DNA of 39,102 nt from an uncultured Acidobacteriaceae bacterium (GTDB taxonomy: Bacteria > Acidobacteriota > Terriglobia > Terriglobales > Acidobacteriaceae). The DNA is taken from positions 1 to 39,102 of the forward strand of contig CAIVDV010000049.1 in assembly GCA_903904755.1 (NCBI GenBank). Reading direction: 5' to 3'. Under the pieces are notes generated by a model that saw nothing but the letters and a program-made list of their open reading frames with translations, did no database searches and was not told where the DNA came from. This document shows, piece after piece, positions 25,748 to 34,341 of this stretch (positions are counted from its first letter, which is position 1; each line of letters starts with the position of its first letter). The translations under genes and the position numbers were made by a program.

Positions 25748-26503
25748 TCAGATTGCCAGACCAAGATGTTTCCTGGCTGCAAGCCAGTCTTCCACTTCGC
25801 GGTCAGTGCGATTCCCACGTCTGCGCCAAATTTGATATGCGACTTTTGCGATTTCCTCGTGCTGCGGTGTCCACAAGCTTCCACCGCGAAATATTGGGTG
25901 GCTTGCCAAGAGGGGGGATGCATCCTGATTCGCAACCATCCACGAAGCCATGAGGGCGGAGCGGAGGCTAACGAGCCCTACAATACGCTCAAAGTCCGCA
26001 CAGAGATTTCGAGCAAAGATTGGTTCATGATGAGCGATTCGATTTCGGAGGTTTCCGAGCTCATCGAGATCCTGAAAGATCCTGTTTCGCAGGCGCACGA
26101 TGGTCGATCCCTGAGGGTGGCCAGGGAATACCCGAAGTAGATGGGAGTCCCACATGCGCACATCATGGCGGTGAGTGAATAACTGCTGCCAGAAAGCGAA
26201 CTTCAATTCGGGGATTACCTTGCCTGTGGACGGTTGCCGGGCAGCAACGCCCGTAAGGTCGCGGCGCGGGCTGTAGCGAACTCCATGATTGTCTGGCAAA
26301 CTGAGGACGGACGTTTGCTCCCATGGCCATCTTGGGCCGTAAATGGACTCTAATACTTCGGCTGCAGCATTTCTGATAACTACTTCGCAGATGTGAAGGG
26401 GGGCGAGGAATGCGGCCGAGACCTGTGCATTCCAGGCATACAAGGCCAGAGCGCTGGGATCGTTGTCGCCAGAAGCCCCAGTCGCAGCCTCGTATGTTCC
26501 CAA
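25748..26503 (-). CDS. Abi-like HEPN protein fused to a C-terminal DUF2934 module
   Basis: About residues 15-200 resemble the Abi_2/AbiD-F group of HEPN proteins: ALALYAWNAQVSAAFLAPLH, VVIRNA, FAFWQQLFT, and NLRNRIAHHEPIF with the RX4H motif (RNRIAH) of HEPN RNases. Residues about 215-250 (EEIAKVAYQIWRRRGNRTD, then REVEDWLAARKHLG) match the small DUF2934 domain common in Acidobacteriota. The listed start is TTG. Family-like sequence (AFIQAARTSLSVAR) continues 17 codons upstream to a stop at 26555-26557, with only an ATT as possible start, so the 5' end may be damaged or use an unusual start. HEPN Abi proteins are linked to phage defence by RNA cleavage; that role here is inference. Confidence 0.65.
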   Translation of the reverse strand: MGTYEAATGASGDNDPSALALYAWNAQVSAAFLAPLHICEVVIRNAAAEVLESIYGPRWPWEQTSVLSLPDNHGVRYSPRRDLTGVAARQPSTGKVIPELKFAFWQQLFTHRHDVRMWDSHLLRVFPGHPQGSTIVRLRNRIFQDLDELGNLRNRIAHHEPIFARNLCADFERIVGLVSLRSALMASWMVANQDASPLLASHPIFRGGSLWTPQHEEIAKVAYQIWRRRGNRTDREVEDWLAARKHLGLAI

Positions 26504-26650
26504 TCTCGCTACGGAGAGGGAAGTTCGGGCAGCTTGAATGAAGGCCTTTGTGGTTTACATTTTCAATGGGAAGCCTACGATAAGTACACGAGCCGCCGGG
26601 AAACGTGGGCCAAAAGCCTCCACCTGGGGACGGAAGCAAGTGATTGCAGA

Positions 26651-26675
26651 AAAGCCCGCCGAGATGGCGGGCTTT
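26651..26675 (-). terminator. Terminator of the pirin gene
   Basis: A perfect 10-bp stem (26651-26660 with 26666-26675, AAAGCCCGCC arm) with a 5-nt loop. On the minus strand the right side runs into CTTTTCTGC. It lies 46 bp beyond the stop of the pirin gene. Confidence 0.75.
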
Positions 26676-26721
26676 CCTGCGTTTGGGGTGGACTGTGAGG
26701 TGCCTTTTTGGCGCGAGTGGA

Positions 26722-27627
26722 TCACTTGTGCCTGATGAAGGTGCCCTTGTTGAGTTCGCTGATGGCCTGTTGGAGTTCGGCCTGGGTGTTCATGACGATG
26801 GGGCCGTACCAGGCGACGGGTTCGTTGAGGGGTTGGCCGGAGACGAGCAGGAAGCGGATGCCTTCCGGGCCGGCCTGGACGGTGATTTCGTCGCCCTGGT
26901 CGAAGAGGACGAGGGAGTGGTTGGTGGCGTCGTAGACGGGTGCGGCGTTGGGGTCGATGGCGGATTCCGTGAGCACGGCCTGGGGGGCGGAAGCATCCCG
27001 GAAGGTGCCTGAGCCGGCGAAGACGTAGGCGAAGGCGTGACGGGTGGTTTCCACCTGGATGGTGCGGCGGCGGTTGGGCGCAACTGAGATATCGACGTAG
27101 CGGGGATCGGTGGCGACGCCTTCGACGGGGCCGCGCTTTCCCCAGAACTCGCCACAGAGGATGCGGGCGTGGGTGCCGTCGTCTTCGGTGACCTCGGGGA
27201 CGGCTGCCGAGGGGATGTCCTGGTAGCGGGGAGCGGTCATCTTGAGCGAGGCGGGCAGGTTGGACCAGAGTTGGAAGCCATGCATGCGGCCGAGCGCGTC
27301 GCCTCTTGGCATCTCCTGGTGGAGGATGCCGGAGCCGGCGGTCATCCACTGGATGTCGCCCGCGGTCATGCGGCCGTGGTTGCCAAGGGAGTCGCCGTGA
27401 GCGACCTCGCCGGCGAGGACGTAGGTGATGGTTTCAATGCCGCGATGGGGATGCCAGGGGAAGCCGGCGAGGTAGTCGGCGGGTTTGTCGCCGCGGAAGT
27501 CGTCGAAGAGGAGGAAGGGGTCGAAGTCGGCGGTTTTGCCAAAGCCGAAACCGCGGCGGAGATGGACACCTGCTCCTTCGAGAGTGGGGGTGGACTGGGA
27601 GATGGACTTGACCTGACGAAGGGACAT
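26722..27627 (-). CDS. Pirin family protein (bicupin)
   Basis: A 301-residue cytoplasmic bicupin. The N-terminal cupin holds the metal site: HPHRGIETITYV supplies two His, and HQEM supplies a His and a Glu. The motif GSGILHQEMP is typical of pirins. The C-terminal cupin (about 190-285) ends in the conserved GQPLNEPVAWYGPIVMNT. Bacterial pirins such as YhhW have quercetin 2,3-dioxygenase activity in vitro, while others bind metabolic enzymes; the true role is uncertain. AGGAG precedes the ATG at 27627, and its own terminator follows. A heptamer repeat lies 72 bp upstream. Confidence 0.92.
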   Translation of the reverse strand: MSLRQVKSISQSTPTLEGAGVHLRRGFGFGKTADFDPFLLFDDFRGDKPADYLAGFPWHPHRGIETITYVLAGEVAHGDSLGNHGRMTAGDIQWMTAGSGILHQEMPRGDALGRMHGFQLWSNLPASLKMTAPRYQDIPSAAVPEVTEDDGTHARILCGEFWGKRGPVEGVATDPRYVDISVAPNRRRTIQVETTRHAFAYVFAGSGTFRDASAPQAVLTESAIDPNAAPVYDATNHSLVLFDQGDEITVQAGPEGIRFLLVSGQPLNEPVAWYGPIVMNTQAELQQAISELNKGTFIRHK

Positions 27628-27698
27628 GGTGAGGCTCCTTTTTGGCGTACAGGAATTGGATGCAGGAGAGGAGATGTTCGTTGCAACAAGTATTTTTG

Positions 27699-27726
27699 TC
27701 AGGGGTCAGGGGTCAGGGGTCAGGGG
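27699..27726. repeat. Four tandem copies of the heptamer TCAGGGG
   Basis: Units 27699-27705, 27706-27712, 27713-27719 and 27720-27726 are identical. They lie between the pirin start and the tricorn stop. The same heptamer is tandemly repeated at 37782-37809. Confidence 0.95.
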
Positions 27727-27812
27727 CTGCTGCGGTTGGGAGGGTGGTGACTCCCCGGTCTGAGAATCCAGACCGGGGGCACCCGGCGGTAGGTGAATGG
27801 GTGACAGAAAGG

Positions 27813-27839
27813 AAAAGGGGCGCCCGGTGTGGACGCCCC
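27813..27839 (-). terminator. Terminator of the tricorn homologue gene
   Basis: On the minus strand a 9-bp stem (27831-27839 with 27817-27825, one G-U pair) and a 5-nt loop are followed by TTTTCCTTTCT, about 30 bp after the stop codon. Confidence 0.8.
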
Positions 27840-27868
27840 CCTGGGATTGCTGGTTGGTTAGGGTGGAT

Positions 27869-30800
27869 CTAGGGTTTGCCGAGGCCGTCGTTCTGGTGGT
27901 AGTTGGGGTGGGGGAGGGGGGGGTAGGTGGGCAGGGGGTGGGCGGCGAGTTCGTCGAGGACGGCTTTGACGCCGGCTTCGAGCTGGGAGTCGTGGCCTGC
28001 GGCGAAATCTTTGGGGGTGATGGCGATATCGATGTCGGGGGCGATGCCGTGGTTTTCGACCTCAAACTCGCCGGTGAGCCCGTAGAGGGCGGTGTGGGGA
28101 GCGGTGACGGCGCCGCCGTCGATGAGGCGGGGGAAGCCGCCGATGGCGACGAGGCCGCCCCAGGTGCGGGAGCCGACCAGCTTGCCGAGGCCGTTTTTGC
28201 GGAAGTACCAGGGCATGGCATCGCCGCCGGAACCGGAGTTCTCGTTGATGAGCATGGCCTTGGGCCCGAAGATGGCGCCGACGGGATCGAGCATTGGGGT
28301 GCCGTCGCGGTTGATGAAGAGCGAAAGCGGCTTGCGGTTGAGGACTTCCACGACGTAGTCGGCGATGAAGCCGCCCTCGTTGCCGCGCTCGTCCAGGACC
28401 AGCGCCTTTTTATTGAGCTGTGCGTAGAAGTAGCGGTTGAAGGAGTTGTATCCGGGGCCGCCGGTGTTGGGCATGTAGACGTAGGCGACCTTGCCGCCGG
28501 AGAGTTCATCGACCTTGTGCCGGTTTGACTCGATCCAGTCGAGGTAGCGGAGGTCGTCTTCGCTGTCGACCGGGGTGACGGTGATGTCGCGGGCGTCTTT
28601 GCCATCGGCGGTGGGGCCGATGTGGAGGACGGTTTGGCGGCCGGCGGTGCCGACGAAGAAGGAGTAGAGGTTGTCGCCGTCGTGGAGTTCGCGCCCGTTG
28701 ACGGCGAGCAGGTAGTCGCCGGAGTGGACGTTGAGGCCGGGGACGGTGAGCGGAGCGGCGGTGCCGGGGGTCCAGTCCTGCCCGATGTAGATTTTGTCGA
28801 AGCGGAAGCGGCCGTTGGCGGTGGAGTAGGTGGCCCCGAGGAGGCCGGTTTTCGGCGTCATGTCGGGGGTGTGGGGGCCACGGACGAACATGTGGCCGAT
28901 GTTGATTTCGCCGAGCATCTCGTTGGAAAGGTAGGTGAGTTCGTTGCGGCTGGCGAGCCCGTCGAGCCAGTGCTTGTAGCGGGCCTCGATTTTGGGAATG
29001 GAGATGCCGTGGGTGCCGGGATCCCAGAGGAATTCGCGCTCGATGCGCCAGGTTTCGTAGAACTCCTGCCGCCACTCGGCGCGCAGGTCAACGGTGGCGG
29101 TCATGTCGCCGGTGTTGATGGGTTTTCCGGGAGTGGCGTCGGGGTGGAGATCGTCGGTGGCGCCGATGGACCAGGAGCCGTGCTGGGCGGCGAGGAACTT
29201 GCTGCCGTCGGCCGAGAAGGTGAGCACGTCGATGCCGGAGAGGACGGTTTCCAGTTTGCGCTTCTCTGTGGTGTAGCGCCAGAGGTTGACGGGGATATCA
29301 CGCTCAGCCGAGGAGCGGCCGAAGGGTGAACCCTCCACGAGGAAGAGGGTGCCGGTCTTGGGGACGGCGAGAGTGAGGTAGTTTCTGGGGTCGATGGGCA
29401 GGGCGAGGACGCGGGTGCCGATGCCGTCGAGGTCAATTTTGGTTTCAGGCTTGGCATCGGCAGCCTTGCCGTCGGCGGACTTGGCTGCATCCTTGCCGGC
29501 ATCTTTGCCGTCAGCAGCCTTGGCATCGGGCTTGGCGTCCGGTTTGGCTTCGGATTTGACGTCAGCCGGCTTGGCGTCGTCCTTGGATTTTTCGTCGTCG
29601 CTCTCCGGGGGGATGGGCGAGGCGGTGTCCTTGGCGAGAACGGCGACGTAGACGCCGCTGGTGGTGGCGCGGTCGAGCGAGCCGATGTCGATGCCGTTGT
29701 TCGAGGGGCCTTGATCTGTGGAGGCGAGGAAGTAGAGGTACTTGCCGCCGGGGTCAAAGACGGGGCTGGAGGCGTTGCTCATGGCGTCAGTGACCTGGGT
29801 GGTCACCTTGGTGAGCAGGTTGTAGACGAAGACGGTGTTGAGGTAGTTGTCGGCCGGGTGGATGAAGGTAATCCACTTGGAGTCCGGGGACCAGTTGGGG
29901 GTGATGTCTCCGCCGCCGAACATGGAGCTGTTGCCCTGGTAGACGAGGACGGGCTGGCCGGCCGGGGTGGGGTTGCCCTTGTCGTCCTTTGAGGGGACAT
30001 CGACGTACCAGAGGCGCTGGTGCTTGTCAGTAAAAGCGAGGTGCCTGGAGTCGGGCGACCAGGTGGGGCTGGAGTAGTAGGTGGTCTCCTTTCCGAGGGA
30101 GACGACGACAGGGGGAGTGAGGCCGGACTGGTCGCGGAGGTAGAGCTGGTATTCGCCGGACTCATCAGAGAAGTAGGAGATGAACTTGCCGTCTGGCGAC
30201 CAGGCGGGGGTGCGCTCGGCGGCGCCGGGGGTCTGGGTGAGGTTGCGGACATCGCCCTTTTCGGCGGGAACGGTGAAGATGTCGCCGTGCGCCTCAAAGA
30301 CGGCGCGCTGGCCGGTGGGGCTGATGGCGGCGTCGTGAACTTCATCGGGGCGGATGTGTACGATGTGCGGTTCCAGGTTGGCAAGTGAGCCGCGGATGGA
30401 GATGGAGACGGTGTGGTCGGCGCCGGTCTTGTCGCCGTTGTCGGTCAGATCCAGGAGGTGGATGGAGCCGAACTGCTCGTAGACGAGTGCGCCGGGGCCA
30501 GCCTGAACAGATTTCAGGTCGAGGCCGGAGTTTTTCTCAACGAGCGAGACGGTCTTGGTGCGGCTGTCGTAGCGGTAGAGCGACATGGGGCCGCGCTTGC
30601 CGTATGGGGTGGTGCCATCGGTGCGGTTGGAGAGGAAGTAGATGGACTGGCCGACCCAGACGGGGTCAAGGTCGGTGGTGTTTTCCGAGGGGATTTTTTC
30701 GAGGTCGAGGGTCTTGAGGTTGACGATCCAGACGGGGAAGTTCTGGCCGCCGTAGTAGACCTTCCAGGCATCTTCCCAGCGGCCGACGGGCTCGTAGGCG

Positions 30801-31330
30801 ACGGACTGGCCGTCGGGGGAGTAACTGCCGCGGAAGCCCTGATAGAGGGGGAGCTGGCGGGGCATGCCGGAGCCGTCGGCGTTGATGGCGTAGAGGCGGG
30901 GGAAGTGGCGGGGGCTGGTGTAGGAGGCGCTGACGAGGACGCTTTTTCCGTCCGGCGCCCAGCCGACGACTTCAGAGCCTTCGGGGTGGAAAGTGACGCG
31001 GTGGGGGATGCCTCCCTGGGCAGAGATGACGTAGACGTCGGTTCCACCGTTGACCTGAGCGGTGTAGGCGATTTCCTGGCCGGAGGGCGAGAAGAAGGGG
31101 CCGCCTACGATATGCCCGTTGGAGGTAAGGCGGGTGGCCTCGCCGCCGGAGCGGGCGACGGTCCAGATGTCGCTGGCGTAGCGGAAGGCGATGGAGGACT
31201 GGCTGAGGGAGGGGGATTGCAGCAGCAGGGGCGGGTTGGCCTGGGCCTGGGCGGCGAGGGAAGCGAGGCTGATGGCGGCGAGGGTGAGGGTGCGGGCCAC
31301 AGACCGGCTGAAGGAGAGAGCGATGCGCAT
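27869..31330 (-). CDS. Exported tricorn protease homologue (S41-type)
   Basis: An 1153-residue serine protease. Signal peptide about residues 1-30 (LTLAAISLASLAAQAQA); TolB/WD40-like beta-propeller repeats (SPSGQEIAYTAQVNGG, WSPDSRHLAF, FDPGGKYLYFLAS) to about residue 700; core C1 region; PDZ domain near 860-900 (LNVHSGDYLLAVNGREL); C-terminal S41-like catalytic domain. The nucleophile is probably the second Ser of NENSGSGGDAMPW, about residue 1034. An unusual Lys/Ala/Asp/Pro-rich insert of about 60 residues (572-632) interrupts the propeller region. Tricorn degrades peptides in archaea; bacterial homologues are periplasmic. The ATG at 31330 has GGAGG 4 nt upstream and starts the signal peptide, so the longer frame is rejected. 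TACACT at 31436-31441 (minus) may be the -10 box. Confidence 0.92.
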   Translation of the reverse strand: MRIALSFSRSVARTLTLAAISLASLAAQAQANPPLLLQSPSLSQSSIAFRYASDIWTVARSGGEATRLTSNGHIVGGPFFSPSGQEIAYTAQVNGGTDVYVISAQGGIPHRVTFHPEGSEVVGWAPDGKSVLVSASYTSPRHFPRLYAINADGSGMPRQLPLYQGFRGSYSPDGQSVAYEPVGRWEDAWKVYYGGQNFPVWIVNLKTLDLEKIPSENTTDLDPVWVGQSIYFLSNRTDGTTPYGKRGPMSLYRYDSRTKTVSLVEKNSGLDLKSVQAGPGALVYEQFGSIHLLDLTDNGDKTGADHTVSISIRGSLANLEPHIVHIRPDEVHDAAISPTGQRAVFEAHGDIFTVPAEKGDVRNLTQTPGAAERTPAWSPDGKFISYFSDESGEYQLYLRDQSGLTPPVVVSLGKETTYYSSPTWSPDSRHLAFTDKHQRLWYVDVPSKDDKGNPTPAGQPVLVYQGNSSMFGGGDITPNWSPDSKWITFIHPADNYLNTVFVYNLLTKVTTQVTDAMSNASSPVFDPGGKYLYFLASTDQGPSNNGIDIGSLDRATTSGVYVAVLAKDTASPIPPESDDEKSKDDAKPADVKSEAKPDAKPDAKAADGKDAGKDAAKSADGKAADAKPETKIDLDGIGTRVLALPIDPRNYLTLAVPKTGTLFLVEGSPFGRSSAERDIPVNLWRYTTEKRKLETVLSGIDVLTFSADGSKFLAAQHGSWSIGATDDLHPDATPGKPINTGDMTATVDLRAEWRQEFYETWRIEREFLWDPGTHGISIPKIEARYKHWLDGLASRNELTYLSNEMLGEINIGHMFVRGPHTPDMTPKTGLLGATYSTANGRFRFDKIYIGQDWTPGTAAPLTVPGLNVHSGDYLLAVNGRELHDGDNLYSFFVGTAGRQTVLHIGPTADGKDARDITVTPVDSEDDLRYLDWIESNRHKVDELSGGKVAYVYMPNTGGPGYNSFNRYFYAQLNKKALVLDERGNEGGFIADYVVEVLNRKPLSLFINRDGTPMLDPVGAIFGPKAMLINENSGSGGDAMPWYFRKNGLGKLVGSRTWGGLVAIGGFPRLIDGGAVTAPHTALYGLTGEFEVENHGIAPDIDIAITPKDFAAGHDSQLEAGVKAVLDELAAHPLPTYPPLPHPNYHQNDGLGKP

Positions 31331-31692
31331 GGAGCCTCCGGGGGCTGACTTTCTGAGAGTGACGGGAAAGCTGTGAGGGCGGACCTGGCAGGGCGGAGAG
31401 CAAGGCCCGTGCCGAGGCGGCATTCAATTTGAGTCAGTGTAGACGACAGAGGGAGGTACGGACGAGGGTCATTGTTTGTTCCATGGAAGTCAGGCATGGG
31501 AAGGGAGGCGATGCTGCACTGAAAATGGTGCAGGTGGGTTTTTGGCGGGATGAAAGTGGGGGGTGGGGAACCGGAAAGAGTGGAAATGCGTAACGGGAAG
31601 AGTGCCACCCATGGGATTGGTTCGCTGCTAGACTTTGTTCAGCGGTGGACGGCCGTGGGTGCGTCGCTGCCATTTTCAAGCAAGGAACCGGA
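31331..31692. other. 362-bp divergent intergenic region, tricorn versus ABC permease
   Basis: No open frame with family-like content was seen on either strand. Two candidate -10 boxes point outward: TACACT (minus, 31436-31441) toward the tricorn gene, and TAGACT (plus, 31629-31634) toward the ABC permease gene, about 58 bp before its ATG. Neither has a convincing -35 box. No repeat or stable hairpin was noticed. Confidence 0.4.
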
Positions 31693-32919
31693 ATGCCTTT
31701 CACGGAAGCTATCAAACTCGCGCTGCAATCGCTGTGGGCCAACAAGATGCGCACAGTGCTGACGGTGATTGGCGTGGTGATGGGCGTGGCGTCGGTCATC
31801 ATGGTGATTACGCTGACGAACACGGCGTATGACTACTTCGGGTCGAAGCTGTCTGGTTATGGCGCGGACGTGTTTACGGTCTCGCGGATGTCGTCGGTGA
31901 TTATGGGGCCTGAGGAGTACTTCAAGTTCCAGAAGCGGAAGATCATCCGGATTGAGGACTACGAGGCGATTCGGGATGGCTGCACCTCCTGCAAGGAAGT
32001 TGGCGCGTTCCTGGACCGCAGCACGAATGTGGTGCACAACGGTCAGTCGAGCACGAACACCGAGATTCGCGGATACACGGCGAACATGTTCGAGCTGAAC
32101 AACGTGAACATTGACGAGGGCCGCGCGCTGGCCGATGCCGATGTGGAACATGCCACGCATGATGCGGTGGTGGGTTACGACATTGTGGACAACATTCTGG
32201 GCGACGGCGATCCGATAGGGAAAGAGCTGCGCGTGGATGGAGTGCCGTACACGATTGTGGGCGTAGGCGAGCGGCAGGGCAAGACATTCGGGCAGTCGCA
32301 GGACAACTGGGTTGCGGTGCCGATAACGACCTACCAGGCGACATACGGAACCAATGATTCGATGGTGGTGTATGCGCGGGCGGGCTCGGATACGGCGGTG
32401 ATGGAGCAGGCCGAGGACCAGGTGCGGGTGATTATGCGGTCGCGGCGGCACGATGCTCCGAATGCGGAAGACAGCTTCCAGTTGGAGACGAACGACACGT
32501 TCCTGGATATCTGGAAGCAGATTTCGAAGCTGTTCACGATTATTGTCTTCGGGCTGGCGTCAATTTCGCTGGTGGTGGGCGGCATTGTGATTATGAACAT
32601 CATGCTGGTGAGCGTGACGGAGCGGACGCGGGAGATTGGCATCCGCAAGGCGCTGGGCGCGAAGCAGAAAGACTTGATGCGTCAGTTCCTGATTGAGTCT
32701 GCGCTGATGGCGACGCTGGGCGGCGCGATTGGGATTGCGATTGGAACGGGCGTGGCAGCGATTATCACGATGCTGTTCAGCATTCCGGTATCGGTTTCGA
32801 TTGTTTCGATTCTGCTTGGATTGGTGATGGCTGCGGGAACGGGCATCTTCTTTGGTGTGTATCCGGCGAGCAAGGCTGCGAAGCTGGACCCGATTGTGGC
32901 GCTGCGGTCGGAGATGTAG
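31693..32919 (+). CDS. MacB/FtsX-type ABC transporter permease (first of pair)
   Basis: A 408-residue inner-membrane protein. TM1 is about residues 20-42 (TVLTVIGVVMGVASVIMVIT); a large periplasmic MacB core domain follows (about 45-280). The FtsX domain has three TM helices (about 285-305, 335-360 and 372-395), preceded by the conserved signature VSVTERTREIGIRKALGA. Family members work with a MacB-type ATPase and often a membrane-fusion adaptor to move lipoproteins, antibiotics or peptides by mechanotransmission. No ATPase is fused or adjacent here. AAGGA stands before the ATG at 31693; the longer upstream frame has no family-like sequence. Confidence 0.9.
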   Translation: MPFTEAIKLALQSLWANKMRTVLTVIGVVMGVASVIMVITLTNTAYDYFGSKLSGYGADVFTVSRMSSVIMGPEEYFKFQKRKIIRIEDYEAIRDGCTSCKEVGAFLDRSTNVVHNGQSSTNTEIRGYTANMFELNNVNIDEGRALADADVEHATHDAVVGYDIVDNILGDGDPIGKELRVDGVPYTIVGVGERQGKTFGQSQDNWVAVPITTYQATYGTNDSMVVYARAGSDTAVMEQAEDQVRVIMRSRRHDAPNAEDSFQLETNDTFLDIWKQISKLFTIIVFGLASISLVVGGIVIMNIMLVSVTERTREIGIRKALGAKQKDLMRQFLIESALMATLGGAIGIAIGTGVAAIITMLFSIPVSVSIVSILLGLVMAAGTGIFFGVYPASKAAKLDPIVALRSEM

Positions 32920-32928
32920 GAGGCAGCG

Positions 32929-32964
32929 AGTTGGCGCGCTGCGCGGGTTAGCAAGTTAGCGGGA
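32929..32964. repeat. Intergenic repeat copy A behind the first permease gene
   Basis: The sequence with GGCGCGCTGCGCGGGTTAGC then AAGTTAGCGGGA closely resembles 34248-34290 behind the second permease gene. Both have a GC-rich GCGCGC palindromic core followed by an 8-bp periodic GCAAGTTA motif. Confidence 0.6.
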
Positions 32965-32988
32965 TCGACTGAGGTCGAAAGGGAGTTT

Positions 32989-34245
32989 ATGGCACAGGGG
33001 CAGGCGCGGGAATCAGTACGAATGGCGTTGGAGACGCTGCGGGCGAACAAGCTTCGCTCGGGTCTGACGATTCTCGGCATCGTCATTGGCGTGACCAGCG
33101 TGATTGCGATTTCGTCAATCATCAATGGTCTGAACTCGCGGGTGGGCGACTTTGTGAGTTCGCTGGGGAACAACGTGTTCTGGGTATTTCATCTGCCAGT
33201 GATTGGTGTGCGGCCGACGACGGAGCAGTTGACGCGCAAGAAGCTGACGGTGGAAGACGTGGCGGCGCTACGTACGCTGCCGCACGTGGTGGCGGCCGAT
33301 GGCGGCAAGCAGTATGTGAAGGCGCAGTTCCGTGTGGGGGATGTGGCAGTCAAGTATCAGGGCAAGAAGGTTTCCGGCGCGATTCTGCAGGGCGACAGTT
33401 CTCAACTGGCCGATGTGCGCGACTTTACGCTGCTGGAAGGACGCCTGTTTACCGAGGACGAAGACCAGCGCGCGGCGAAGGTGTGCGTGCTGGGCCACGA
33501 TACCTGGGAAGGGCTGTTTGGCGCGGAGCCGGCTGTGGGCAAGGAAGTAAACGTGGAGACCGGGCTGTATACGGTCATCGGCGTGATGGACAAAGAGAAG
33601 CAGCCGTTTGGCGGCGGCAAGAATCCGCAGGACAACGCGGTATTTTTCCCGATGGGCACGTTCAATACGCTGCATCCGGAGCAGAAGGACCTGTGGGTGA
33701 GCGTGAAGTATGACGACCCCAAGAACAAGGCCGCAGTGGAAGAGGAGATTCGCGAACTGCTGCGTGTGCGCCGCAAGGTGAAGGTGGAAGCGCCGGACAA
33801 CTTTGAGATCTTCGGGCCGGACTCGCTCTCGCGCCTGTGGGATCAGTTGACGATGGGATTGCGGATTTTCATGCTGGCGGTATCGAGCGTTGGCCTGATG
33901 GTGGGCGGTGTGGGCGTGATGAACATCATGCTGGTGTCGGTCACCGAGCGTACGCGCGAAATCGGCATTCGCAAGGCGCTGGGCGCGACCAAGCGCACGA
34001 TTCTGACGCAGTTCACGATGGAAGCGATAACGCTGTGCGCGATTGGCGGTGTGACGGGGATTGTGGTTGGCGCAATTATCACTGGCATTATTTATCTTCT
34101 GCCGATTGGGTTGCCGGCGTCGCTGTCGGCGTTCTGGGTGCTGTTTGGGTTTGCGGTGTCGTGCGCGATTGGGTTGGTGTTTGGGATTTATCCGGCGTGG
34201 AAGGCATCGAACCTGGATCCAATTGAGGCGCTGCGGTACGAGTAA
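32989..34245 (+). CDS. MacB/FtsX-type ABC transporter permease (second of pair)
   Basis: A 418-residue permease with the same layout: TM1 about 22-44 (GLTILGIVIGVTSVIAISSI), MacB periplasmic core (about 50-285), and an FtsX domain with three helices (about 290-312, 340-365, 378-402) and the VSVTERTREIGIRKALGATK signature. AAGGGAG lies ahead of the ATG. It is 69 bp downstream of the first permease and most likely in the same operon, forming a heterodimer. The partner ATPase is not in the window, so it may be encoded elsewhere, or the pair is an orphan. Confidence 0.9.
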   Translation: MAQGQARESVRMALETLRANKLRSGLTILGIVIGVTSVIAISSIINGLNSRVGDFVSSLGNNVFWVFHLPVIGVRPTTEQLTRKKLTVEDVAALRTLPHVVAADGGKQYVKAQFRVGDVAVKYQGKKVSGAILQGDSSQLADVRDFTLLEGRLFTEDEDQRAAKVCVLGHDTWEGLFGAEPAVGKEVNVETGLYTVIGVMDKEKQPFGGGKNPQDNAVFFPMGTFNTLHPEQKDLWVSVKYDDPKNKAAVEEEIRELLRVRRKVKVEAPDNFEIFGPDSLSRLWDQLTMGLRIFMLAVSSVGLMVGGVGVMNIMLVSVTERTREIGIRKALGATKRTILTQFTMEAITLCAIGGVTGIVVGAIITGIIYLLPIGLPASLSAFWVLFGFAVSCAIGLVFGIYPAWKASNLDPIEALRYE

Positions 34246-34247
34246 GC

Positions 34248-34290
34248 AAGTCAGCGCGCTTCGCGCATAGCAAGTCGGCAAGTTAGCGGA
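34248..34290. repeat. Intergenic repeat copy B behind the second permease gene
   Basis: An imperfect copy of 32929-32964: AGTCAGCGCGCTTCGCGC, then the periodic TAGCAAGT, CGGCAAGT, TAGCGGA. GCGCG-CTT-CGCGC can form a small hairpin. Confidence 0.6.
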
Positions 34291-34299
34291 AGTTGTGAG

Positions 34300-34323
34300 G
34301 GGCGGACCTTTGGGGGTCCGCCC
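34300..34323. terminator. Bidirectional terminator-like hairpin
   Basis: A 9-bp perfect stem GGGCGGACC (34300-34308) / GGTCCGCCC (34315-34323) with a 6-nt loop, between the convergent ABC permease and S9 peptidase genes. There is no long T-run on either side. Confidence 0.6.
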
Positions 34324-34341
34324 TGGTTGCGTTTGCGCAGG

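Noticed and set aside
26538-26735. Small plus-strand frame MKAFVVYIFNGKPT between the Abi-like and pirin genes
   Set aside because: No SD, no recognisable family, and it crosses the pirin terminator; probably chance.
27699-27726. Tandem heptamers considered as a CRISPR array
   Set aside because: Unit of 7 bp with no spacers and no cas genes; it is a simple tandem repeat.
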